Of a stretch of 64,000 nt of DNA, positions 8,155 to 16,009 are shown piece after piece (position 1 is the stretch's first letter; every line of letters starts with the position of its first letter). Location: positions 2,388-66,387 of the forward strand of contig NZ_LMMZ01000012.1 in the NCBI RefSeq assembly GCF_001422885.1, in the 5' to 3' direction. The translations under genes were made by a program, and so were the position numbers. The notes below the pieces were generated by a model that was given only the letters and a program-made list of their open reading frames with translations, made no database searches and was not told the DNA's origin. This DNA comes from Methylobacterium sp. Leaf104. Lineage in GTDB: Bacteria > Pseudomonadota > Alphaproteobacteria > Rhizobiales > Beijerinckiaceae.

Positions 8155-8489
8155 TGCTGTTCACGCGATTTCCGAAATCAAACTGTCTCAGACGTCCATT
8201 CACTGCATCTAGCTGCACAGCGTCAAAACCTCAAAGGGTGGAATTTGGGTCTTGTGACTACTGCCTTAGGCGTAAGAGTGCCTTTTACGAACGCCTGTAC
8301 CCGGTCCGGTCCTGAGCAATGCTGATCTTGCCTCGCGATCAGGCGACGCCAACCGATGCGGCGGACTGCGCAGCCTCGGATCACCGAGGACCGCCGGCCT
8401 CATCCGGAAGGAGGATCGCTACCTCAATTGGTGCGGTTCACGTGCGCGTCTCAACGATTGATGGTCGGGTGTCGCAGAAGTGTGAGCCG
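8155..8489. other. Divergent promoter region between exoY and an unknown EPS-locus gene
   Basis: About 335 bases with relatively AT-rich patches (8155-8260), fitting promoters for the leftward exoY and the rightward unknown gene. The coding frame of the rightward gene stays open through part of this interval (to 8319), so a longer N-terminus is possible. No operator or terminator with clear symmetry was found. Confidence 0.4.
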
Positions 8490-9377
8490 ATGACATTCGC
8501 TGGCATATTCAAAACAACGCTGGCTGCCTGGCACGGCAGATCCAAGATGCTTTGGCCGATGCGGGACGAACATCCCGCGACGGCCAGGCCCGATCTCTGG
8601 GGCGACGGCATCGTCGAGAGCGGCTTGGCGGGCCTCTGGTCGGCGCGGGGCTGGAGCGACGTATCCGACGATGAACTCGTCTTCCTCATGCCGGGTGTGC
8701 TCCGTGCCCAGGCAAACAGCCTGGATGGCGCCGCCGCCCGCATCCGGCGCGTCCTGGCCTCCCGCGCGCGTTCCGGAGTTCCGGTCCGGCCGCCGGCGAC
8801 GCGCGCGAGCTGGCGCCTCGACACAGCGCATGTGGTGGCGAGCCCTGCCGAGAGCCGGATTCCCGGATGGCCGGCGGGTGCCATCGCCCACGCCGGCGCG
8901 GATCCGTTCGCCCGTCTGGTGATGGCCGAACTCGACCGGTTCCACGAAGACGCATGCCTCGCGGCGGAACGACGGGGTCCCGTGACGGGCGCCCAGGCCT
9001 TGTTCCGGTCGATCCACTCGGGAATCAACGCGGCCTATGTCTATGAGGACCTGGCGCCCCTTCAGGAGACCCTCGCCGTCGGCGCCTGGATGGGCCATCT
9101 GCTCCGCGGACGCCCGGCCCTTCTGCCGCCCTGTCTGGCGGAACCCCTGGCGGACCTGATGACCGGGTCGACGGCGGATCTGCCGAACGCAGTCGCCGAC
9201 GCCTCCGCCGCACTCCTGGTCGCGCATCTCGGTCCGGACGGCTCGGCTCGTCTGCTGCGGGCAGCGGAGCGATCCCAGCGCGGGGGCTATTCGGTCGTCG
9301 TCGATGCCGCTCCCTTCACCGGCCCGTCACGGATCTCGACGGAAGCGATGCTGACGCTCCTTGCTCAACGTAGCTGA
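8490..9377 (+). CDS. Unknown protein of the exopolysaccharide locus
   Basis: A soluble-looking protein of 295 residues from ATG 8490; the frame is open back to 8319 and another ATG is at 8547, so the start is uncertain. Recognisable features are few: an acidic/aromatic segment WGDGIVESGLAGLWSARGW, a helix-rich middle (FARLVMAELDRFHEDACLAAERRG) and a block FRSIHSGINAAYVYEDLAPLQ. There is no signal peptide, membrane helix or known catalytic motif. It ends 12 bases before the co-polymerase/kinase gene on the same strand, so the two are probably one operon, implying a role in regulating or modifying polymer synthesis. No function can be named. Confidence 0.6.
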   Translation: MTFAGIFKTTLAAWHGRSKMLWPMRDEHPATARPDLWGDGIVESGLAGLWSARGWSDVSDDELVFLMPGVLRAQANSLDGAAARIRRVLASRARSGVPVRPPATRASWRLDTAHVVASPAESRIPGWPAGAIAHAGADPFARLVMAELDRFHEDACLAAERRGPVTGAQALFRSIHSGINAAYVYEDLAPLQETLAVGAWMGHLLRGRPALLPPCLAEPLADLMTGSTADLPNAVADASAALLVAHLGPDGSARLLRAAERSQRGGYSVVVDAAPFTGPSRISTEAMLTLLAQRS

Positions 9378-9389
9378 GGATAGCAGACC

Positions 9390-11273
9390 GTGCTGAAGCA
9401 AACACCGACCGAACTGCTCGACGATCGACGCGCCGGGGCGATGTCCGACGCGATCGCCGCCAGGGAGGTCGACATGGTCGCCTTCCTCCAGCGTTACCGC
9501 TGGACGATCCTCGCCTTCGTGCTTCTCGCCGTCGTCGCGGCGGCGGTCTACATCCATCAAACCACCGTGCTCTATCAGGCCCGAGCACAGATCATCGTCG
9601 ATCCGCGGATGCCGCAGATCCCGACGCGGGATCAGACTCCGGAGATCGCAGCCTCCATGGACGCAGCGCTCGTCGAGAGCCAGATGATCGTCATGCGGTC
9701 CGAAACGATCGCAACGGCCGTGGTCGAGACCCTGCGCATCGAAGAGCTTCCCAAGGAAGTGGGCCTGCGTGCGAAGCTGAAGGCGCACGTGCTTCGCTGG
9801 CTCGACTACCCGCCCCCATCCCCGCCTACGCCCTATGAGCGGATGCGCGACGCCATCGGGATGATCGAGAACGGCTTGAGTGTCAGGCGGCTTGGAACCT
9901 CCTACGCCTTCGAGATCGCCTTCACATCCCCCAGTGCTGAGCGTTCGGCGCAGATCGTGAACGCGATCGCCGATGCGTATGTCCGAGACCAACTCGACAG
10001 CCGGTCGGAAGCGGCTCGTCAGGGCAGTGCGTGGCTGGAGGGGCGAATTCAACAGCTTCGGCGCGAGATGAATGCGGCGTCCCGGCTCGTCCAGGAATTC
10101 AAGGCCAGTCACGATTACCGGATTCCCACCCGGAAATCATCCGACGCCTCGAACGGCACCAAGCCCGCGAATCTGCTCGATCCGGACGAGTCGATCACCC
10201 TGGAGGAGTTGGAGACCGCATCGCAGACATCCCGGCGCATCTACGAGAGCTTCCTTCAGGCCTTCGCCGATTCGGTGCAGCGTCAGAGCTTTCCGATTGC
10301 CGGCGCCCGCGTCATCACGCAGGCGACCCGTCCGCTGATGCCCAGTCATCCGCGGACGATTCTCATCCTCGCCCTCGCGATCCTCCTCGGCGGCGTGTGC
10401 GGCATCATCTGCGCGATCGTTCGGCAGGGCCGTGACTCGAGCATTTCCAACGCGCGACAGATGATGGCGAATCCGGGCCATATCGGAACGGTCGAGCTGC
10501 CTCATATCGGCTCCGTCTCGGGCGACCCGTCTCGGTTGCGCAAGCTGCGGCGCAAGCCGGGCGCCGCCTTCGTTGAAGTTCTCCTCGCCCCCTTCTCGGA
10601 ATTCAGCGACGAACTTCGCCGGGTCAAGGCCTTCGCGATGCATCGCAGGTCCCGCGGAACGGCGCAGATCATCGGCGTCGTCTCCTGTGCGGAGGGTGAG
10701 GGCCGCAGCACGATCGTCAGCAATCTCGCTGCCCTGTTCGCCTATTCGAGCGCGCGCACCCTCGTCATCGACGCCGACATCCGTGACAGTGCCCTGACGC
10801 ACCGCTTCGCTCCGCGGGCGGACAAGGGGCTCGTCGAGGTGCTCCTGGGTGGCGAGGGCCTCGCCGGAGTGGTCCAGCGGACGCAGATTCCGAAGCTCGA
10901 TATCCTTCCGGCACCCAAGCGCACCCTGATCGCCCATTCCAGCGATCTCCTGGGGTCCGGCCAGATGCAGCAGGTTCTGGAAGAGGCACGCAGGACCTAC
11001 GACGCGGTGATCCTGGACCTTCCACCCACGAACCACGTGGCCGACGCTCTCATCCTCAGCCCGATGCTCGACGGCGTGATCCTGGTTGCCCGGTCCGGGG
11101 TTACCCAGCGGCGCACCTTCGGGGATCTCTCCGCGCATTTCGAGGCCGCTCAGGTCGATATCCTCGCGCTGGTCCTCAACATGGTTCCGCGCCGGCGCGC
11201 CCGGCACGCTCGATCGCTGGCGGCTGAGCAGACGGGGCAAGCCGACCTCTTCCACGGCGTCCAGAACTCCTGA
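9390..11273 (+). CDS. Polysaccharide co-polymerase with BY-kinase domain (Wzc/ExoP type), altered Walker A
   Basis: A 627-residue chain-length determinant fused to a tyrosine-kinase-like ATPase. TM1 (about 44-63) follows QRYRW; a periplasmic coiled-coil region reaches to about 305; the Pro-rich signature ATRPLMPSHPRT precedes TM2 (about 320-340). The cytoplasmic P-loop domain has Walker A SCAEGEGRST (about 432-441), Walker A' VIDADIRDS (about 459-467) and Walker B VILDLPP (about 540). The Walker A Lys is replaced by Arg439, and the C-terminus (RRRARHARSLAAEQTGQADL) has no tyrosine cluster, so autophosphorylation is doubtful. The GTG start at 9390 is supported by GAGGA nine bases upstream. It should control chain length together with ExoF. 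Confidence 0.85.
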   Translation: MLKQTPTELLDDRRAGAMSDAIAAREVDMVAFLQRYRWTILAFVLLAVVAAAVYIHQTTVLYQARAQIIVDPRMPQIPTRDQTPEIAASMDAALVESQMIVMRSETIATAVVETLRIEELPKEVGLRAKLKAHVLRWLDYPPPSPPTPYERMRDAIGMIENGLSVRRLGTSYAFEIAFTSPSAERSAQIVNAIADAYVRDQLDSRSEAARQGSAWLEGRIQQLRREMNAASRLVQEFKASHDYRIPTRKSSDASNGTKPANLLDPDESITLEELETASQTSRRIYESFLQAFADSVQRQSFPIAGARVITQATRPLMPSHPRTILILALAILLGGVCGIICAIVRQGRDSSISNARQMMANPGHIGTVELPHIGSVSGDPSRLRKLRRKPGAAFVEVLLAPFSEFSDELRRVKAFAMHRRSRGTAQIIGVVSCAEGEGRSTIVSNLAALFAYSSARTLVIDADIRDSALTHRFAPRADKGLVEVLLGGEGLAGVVQRTQIPKLDILPAPKRTLIAHSSDLLGSGQMQQVLEEARRTYDAVILDLPPTNHVADALILSPMLDGVILVARSGVTQRRTFGDLSAHFEAAQVDILALVLNMVPRRRARHARSLAAEQTGQADLFHGVQNS

Positions 11274-11971
11274 GCTGCCCTCGAGCGTCGTTCTGGCTGA
11301 CCCGACCCCTACGGTTCGAGGATGCCGGGACGTTCGCCGGAGGTTCGGGACGGCCTCCGGCGCCGAAGGGATGGGTGTCGATAGAGTCGCCCCGCGCGCG
11401 TCGGATGCGCCTGCGTCACGCGAACCGGCATATGCCGGGCGGAGGGAGCGTCAGCCCGCGCGCCGAGCGCCAGGGCGGATAGGACGGGACCGGTGGCGCC
11501 GACGTCGCTTGGTCGCTCTCTGCGAAATCGGCGCGAGCGCAACGGCAGATCCCGAAGGCCTTGTGGCCCTCGAAGGACCAATCCCCGGTCGGACGGCGCC
11601 CGGTTCGGGCACGGTCGAACCCTGGACGGCGATGCCCCGCCATTGGACGCGAGCGGACATACGTCTTCCCTCGGGACACAGGATCGGCGATGACCCTCCG
11701 GCAGCTTGATGTGTAGGGAGTTCCATGTGAGCGTGGGCGTTGTTCCAATGCTCCGGGCGATGTGGCCGTAGAAGCCGGCTTGATATCTCAAGCAAGCGAG
11801 ATCCGGGACACAAGGTACGGGCGATCCCAGAGATGAAAAATAAGACAGGCCGCGTCTGTATTATGTAAATATCGTTCCAATCGAGGCCGAAATCCGTCCT
11901 TTACCGATCGGCGTTCCGGGCTCCTTGCCCCTGAGCCCGGCCGGCGTGCATCCAGGATCAGGCGGAAACGC
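11274..11971. other. Non-coding 0.7-kb gap inside the polysaccharide locus
   Basis: No frame here has a convincing start, ribosome-binding site or recognisable product, although several are open on both strands because of the GC content. The last 200 bases (from about 11,780) are AT-rich and probably contain the promoter of exoF. The remainder may be a decayed gene, such as a glycosyltransferase or a mobile remnant, but no fragment could be identified. Confidence 0.45.
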
Positions 11972-13234
11972 ATGAACAGAGAGACTTCGATGAGATGCTG
12001 GAGCTTCGTCCTATGTGTTGCGATTGCCTTGTGCCTGCAATCGGCGGCACGGGCGGACGAGTATCGCCTGCACATCGGTGACACCCTCGATTTCTCGGTC
12101 GCAGGCGTATCGCTCCAGCGGACCGCGACCGTCGATACGGATGGCCGCGTGTCGCTTCCGCTCGTCGGCCCCTTGGACGCGAAGGGAAAGACCCTGACGG
12201 AAATCCTCACCTACCTTCGACGCGAGTTGCCGAAGAAGTCGCTGAACCTGAGAACTCCCGAGGGACGAGACCAGATCACGATCATCGATCCCCAGGAGAT
12301 CTCCCTCTCGATCGCCGATTATGTCCCGGTCTACGTCAACGGCGATGTGAGCCGTCCGGGCGAACAGAAGTTCCGGCCCGGCATGACAGTTCGACAATCG
12401 ATCTCGCTCGCAGGGGGCTACGATGTCGTGAGATTCCGCGTCGAGAATCCCATGATGGCGAATGTCGACTTGGAGGATGAACTCAGGACGAAGTGGATGG
12501 ATCTCGAGCACGCCTATGCGCGTCGGGACTTCCTGCAGAAGCTCCTCGATCGTTCCAAGGAAGCCACTCAACCCTTCGCCCTGAGATCTCCCCTGGCCAA
12601 GGGCCTGCGCGACCAGGCCGCGAAGGCCGAGACAGACCAGTTGCGCGCGAGCCTCGATGCCTTCAACGCGGAGCGCGTCGCCTTCGAGCGCAAGATCACG
12701 CTCCTGAACGATGGTCTCGAGGCACTCGAAAAACAGAAGAAGAACGAGGACGAGAACGCGAAGCTCGACAACTCGGAAGCCGCCCGGATCAACGATCTCT
12801 TCGCGAAGGGGACCTTGCCTGCGAACCGGGTGGCCGATGCGCGCCGCTTGGCCCTGTTGTCGGCGACCCGCTCCCTGCAGGTCAGTTCCCAGCTCGAGGC
12901 GGACAGGAGAGTGCGCAGCGACGCGCAGCAGGCACTTCAGAAGCTGATCAGCGATCGGTCCGAGCAGGTCTTGAAGGATCTCAAGGAAACCAACGACCTG
13001 ATCTCGAAGACGCAGTCCCGCATCGACGCCCTGACCGAGAAGCTTGTCTATACGAGCGCCCTCCGGTCGCAGTTGCTCGGGTCCGGGGTGAATTCCCCGC
13101 AGATCTCAGTCGTTCGACAGGTCTCAGGAACCGCCAAATCGCTTTCCGCGGATGCGGATACACCGCTCGAACCCGGTGACGTGGTGGAGGTGAAGATGAC
13201 CCTGACCGCCAACGGGAGTTCGATGGCCAACTAG
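11972..13234 (+). CDS. exoF: Outer-membrane polysaccharide export protein, ExoF/Wza family
   Basis: A 420-residue exported protein. The N-terminus has a signal peptide (RCWSFVLCVAIALCLQSAARA, cleavage near residue 28). The Poly_export domain follows: DEYRLHIGDTLDFSVAG, then TVDTDGRVSLPLVGPLDAKGKT, then a SLBB-like segment with PVYVNGDVSRPGEQKFRPGMTVRQSISLAGG. From about residue 170 to 370 there is a long coiled-coil region, typical of ExoF-type proteins rather than short Wza. It should form or gate the outer-membrane exit and contact the co-polymerase. ATG 11972 is taken; ATG 11990, with AGAGAG in front, is an equally plausible start. No Cys lipobox is seen at the cleavage site. Confidence 0.85.
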   Translation: MNRETSMRCWSFVLCVAIALCLQSAARADEYRLHIGDTLDFSVAGVSLQRTATVDTDGRVSLPLVGPLDAKGKTLTEILTYLRRELPKKSLNLRTPEGRDQITIIDPQEISLSIADYVPVYVNGDVSRPGEQKFRPGMTVRQSISLAGGYDVVRFRVENPMMANVDLEDELRTKWMDLEHAYARRDFLQKLLDRSKEATQPFALRSPLAKGLRDQAAKAETDQLRASLDAFNAERVAFERKITLLNDGLEALEKQKKNEDENAKLDNSEAARINDLFAKGTLPANRVADARRLALLSATRSLQVSSQLEADRRVRSDAQQALQKLISDRSEQVLKDLKETNDLISKTQSRIDALTEKLVYTSALRSQLLGSGVNSPQISVVRQVSGTAKSLSADADTPLEPGDVVEVKMTLTANGSSMAN

Positions 13235-13429
13235 GCCGGATCGCGGATCGGCCGTGCGACGATCCGTACTGCGTGCGACGCCGGATCGCGCGAGACAAGG
13301 GTCACGGCACCGATACGGTGCGCGGACAAGGCCGAGTTCGGTTCATTCGCCCGCGATGCGGGCTTCGTCGTGAGAATTCTTGAAGTGCCCGGGAATCTCA
13401 GCGGCCCGCAGCTGGCGTGGCGCGCCAGG

Positions 13430-13690
13430 CCCATATTGGTGATGCGCCCGTTCGCCGAGGCCTTCACGGCGGAGTGCGCGAGATTGAGCCTGTCCACGTC
13501 GCGGTCCGCCATGGCCTGATCGTAGGTCGCCTTGGCCTCGAGGCCGGTCGCCTGGGCCGCCTCGACCTTCTGCTGGGACACGGCGGCATCGCTCAGCTTG
13601 GCGTAGCGGGCATGGTCGGCCGCCGCCTGCTCGACGCTCGCCCGCTTGCCCTCGACCATCGCCTCGGCCAGGCGGAGCGGGTTCTCGGAC
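13430..13690 (-). pseudogene. Internal fragment of an HlyD/EmrA-type membrane fusion protein
   Basis: The minus-strand frame in this interval encodes EGKRASVEQAAADHARYAKL, SDAAVSQQKVEAAQATGLEA and SAVKASANGRITNMGL, the alpha-hairpin and following beta turn of periplasmic adaptor proteins of HlyD/EmrA efflux systems. Sequence on both sides, though still open in frame, no longer resembles the family: the expected lipoyl half before it and the beta-barrel after it are absent. Only about 87 of roughly 350 residues remain. This is a recombination scar between exoF and the lipocalin-like gene. Boundaries are approximate. Confidence 0.65.
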
Positions 13691-13770
13691 GATGCGTTTC
13701 GATGACCGCCGGTGCGTCCGCCGGCAGCCCGGCGGTGACGGGGCGGGTTAAGACCAGCATGGGAAGCGGG

Positions 13771-14229
13771 ATGACCAAGACCTTGCGCGAGCAGTTGATC
13801 GGGGCCTGGACGCTGGTGTCCTATGTCGAGGAGCCCACCGACGGCTCGGCGCCGTCCTATCCGATGGGCGAGAATCCGCAGGGACTGATCCTGTACACAC
13901 CGGACGGCTACATGTCGGCGCAACTGATGCGGCCGGACCGGCCGGACTTCGCATCGGGCGACTGGTTCGTGGGCACGCCGGAAGAATTCGCCGCGGAGGC
14001 GACAGGCTACATCGCCTATTCGGGACCGTTCGGGACGGAAGCGGATACCGGACAGCTCACCCACACGATGACCGTGTCGCTGTTCCCGAAGTGGCTTGGG
14101 CAGACCCAGCCGCGCCTCGTCTCCATCGAAGGAGATGTTCTTCGCTTGAGCACGGCGGCACCGATCCGGTCCGGCGGCCGAGAGGTCACCTACCATCTGA
14201 TCTGGCGCCGCGCCGCGGCCAACTCTTGA
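13771..14229 (+). CDS. Lipocalin-like domain protein
   Basis: A 152-residue protein matching the lipocalin-like family (Pfam lipocalin_5 type): REQLIGAWTLVSYVEE at the start, PQGLILYTPDGYMSAQLMRP in the middle, then YIAYSGPFG and a final beta region ending REVTYHLIWRRA. Members are small beta-barrels often found near oxidoreductases or in biosynthetic clusters; the ligand is generally unknown. There is no signal peptide, so it is cytoplasmic. ATG 13771 is preferred; ATG 13759 would add four residues. It lies 97 bases upstream of the acyl-CoA synthetase on the same strand, and may share its transcript. Confidence 0.75.
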   Translation: MTKTLREQLIGAWTLVSYVEEPTDGSAPSYPMGENPQGLILYTPDGYMSAQLMRPDRPDFASGDWFVGTPEEFAAEATGYIAYSGPFGTEADTGQLTHTMTVSLFPKWLGQTQPRLVSIEGDVLRLSTAAPIRSGGREVTYHLIWRRAAANS

Positions 14230-14326
14230 AACCTTCCGCCTGGCGACGCCCCGCTGTGGGCGATCCTCCGGAACGATTTGTCGGATGGTCCCGGCGGAGT
14301 ACTCTTCCTCTCAGGGAGACACGCCG

Positions 14327-15982
14327 ATGACCACTTCAACGACGGCCGACACGGCCGCGCCATCGATCTATGACCGGGATCTCGACCGAAATCCGGCGAA
14401 CTACCAGCCGCTGACGCCCCTGAGCTACCTCGACCGGGCGGCGCGGGTGTTTCCCGACCACGGCGCCGTCATCCACGGCCCCCTGCGGCGCAGCTACGCC
14501 GAGCTCTACGCGCGCTGCCGCCGCCTTGCCGCGGCGCTCGCGGCGCGGGGCATCGGGCGCGGCGACACCGTCGCGGTCATCCTCGCCAACACGCCCGAGA
14601 TGATCGAGGTCCATTACGGAGTGCCGATGACCGGCGCCGTTCTCAACACCCTGAACACCCGCCTCGACGCCGCCGGCCTCGCCTTCTGCCTCGACCACGG
14701 CGAGGCCAGGGTGCTGATCACCGACCGTGAGTTCTCCAAGGTCGTCGGTCCGGCCCTCGCCCAGGCGCGGGTGAAGCCCCTGGTGATCGACGTCGACGAC
14801 CCCGAATTCGACGGTCCCGGCGAGTCGCTGGGCAGTCTCGCCTACGAGGCCCTGCTGACGGAGGGCGACCCGGCCTGGGACTGGGCGATGCCCGGCGACG
14901 AGTGGGACGCGATCTCCCTGAATTACACCTCGGGCACCACCGGCGATCCGAAGGGGGTGGTGTACCACCATCGGGGTGCCGCCCTGCTCTGCCTGGGCAA
15001 CGTCATCACAGGCGCCCTGGGCCAGCACCCGGTCTATCTCTGGACCCTGCCGATGTTCCACTGCAACGGCTGGTGCTTCCCCTGGACCCTGTCGGTGGTG
15101 GCCGGCACGCATGTGTGCCTGCGCCAAGTCCGCGCCGGCGCACTCTACCAGGCGCTCGCCGAGCACGGTGTCACGCATCTCTGCGGCGCGCCGATCGTGA
15201 TGCAGCTGCTGCTGAACGCCTCCGAGGCCGAGCGCCGTCCCCTGCCCCGGCGGGTCGCCTTCCTGACGGCGGCGGCGCCCCCGCCCCAGGCGGTCCTCGG
15301 TGCCATGGGCGCGGCCGGCTTCGACGTCACCCACCTCTACGGCCTCACCGAGACCTATGGCCCAGCGGTGGTGAATGCCTGGCACCGGGACTGGGATGCC
15401 CTCGCCGACGAGGAACGGGCCGCCAAGATGGCGCGCCAGGGCGTACGCTACCCAGTTCTCGAGGGCTTCGACATCCGCGACCCGGAAACCTGCGAATCCG
15501 TGCCGGCCGACGGGGAGACGATGGGCGAGGCGATGTTCCGCGGCAACGTGGTGATGCGCGGCTACCTCAAGAACCCGAAGGCGACGCAGGCCGCCTTCGC
15601 GGGCGGCTGGTTCCGCTCCGGCGATCTCGGGATCAAGAACCCCGACGGCTACATCCAGCTGAAAGATCGCTCGAAGGACATCATCATCTCGGGTGGCGAG
15701 AATATCTCCTCCATCGAGGTCGAGGATGCCCTGTTCCGCCATCCCGCCGTCTCCGCCGCCGCGGTCGTCGCCCGTCCCGACGAAAAATGGGGCGAGACGC
15801 CGATGGCCTTCGTCGAACTCAAAGCCGGCGCCACGGTGGAAGCCGACGCCCTGATCGCCTGGTGCCGCGAGCGGCTCGCCGGCTACAAGCTCCCGCGCCA
15901 CATCGTGTTCGGCGAACTGCCGAAGACCTCGACCGGCAAGGTGCAGAAGTACCTGCTGCGGGAGCGGGCGAAGGAAGAGTGA
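14327..15982 (+). CDS. Acyl-CoA synthetase (AMP-binding; DmdB/AAE-like group)
   Basis: A 551-residue ANL-superfamily adenylating enzyme that activates a carboxylate with ATP and joins it to CoA. The P-loop LNYTSGTTGDPKGV (about 204-217) is followed by VYHHRGA, and by the PMFHCNGWCFPWTLSVVAGTH block that marks the group of plant AAE proteins and bacterial DmdB-like methylmercaptopropionate/medium-chain ligases. Further motifs are YGLTETYGP, GWFRSGDLG (hinge region) and LKDRSKDIIISGGENISS; the catalytic Lys is in KTSTGKVQK near the C-terminus. Length is normal. ATG 14327 gives a start matching relatives. The substrate cannot be read from sequence; short- or medium-chain acids are the usual choice for this group. 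Confidence 0.88.
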   Translation: MTTSTTADTAAPSIYDRDLDRNPANYQPLTPLSYLDRAARVFPDHGAVIHGPLRRSYAELYARCRRLAAALAARGIGRGDTVAVILANTPEMIEVHYGVPMTGAVLNTLNTRLDAAGLAFCLDHGEARVLITDREFSKVVGPALAQARVKPLVIDVDDPEFDGPGESLGSLAYEALLTEGDPAWDWAMPGDEWDAISLNYTSGTTGDPKGVVYHHRGAALLCLGNVITGALGQHPVYLWTLPMFHCNGWCFPWTLSVVAGTHVCLRQVRAGALYQALAEHGVTHLCGAPIVMQLLLNASEAERRPLPRRVAFLTAAAPPPQAVLGAMGAAGFDVTHLYGLTETYGPAVVNAWHRDWDALADEERAAKMARQGVRYPVLEGFDIRDPETCESVPADGETMGEAMFRGNVVMRGYLKNPKATQAAFAGGWFRSGDLGIKNPDGYIQLKDRSKDIIISGGENISSIEVEDALFRHPAVSAAAVVARPDEKWGETPMAFVELKAGATVEADALIAWCRERLAGYKLPRHIVFGELPKTSTGKVQKYLLRERAKEE

Positions 15983-16009
15983 GCGATCGACGGTCCCGTT
16001 CGTCGCTGC

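Noticed and set aside
11309..11813. Several overlapping frames in the gap before exoF
   Set aside because: Arg/Pro/Ser-rich compositions in all phases indicate non-coding high-GC DNA; no domain was found.
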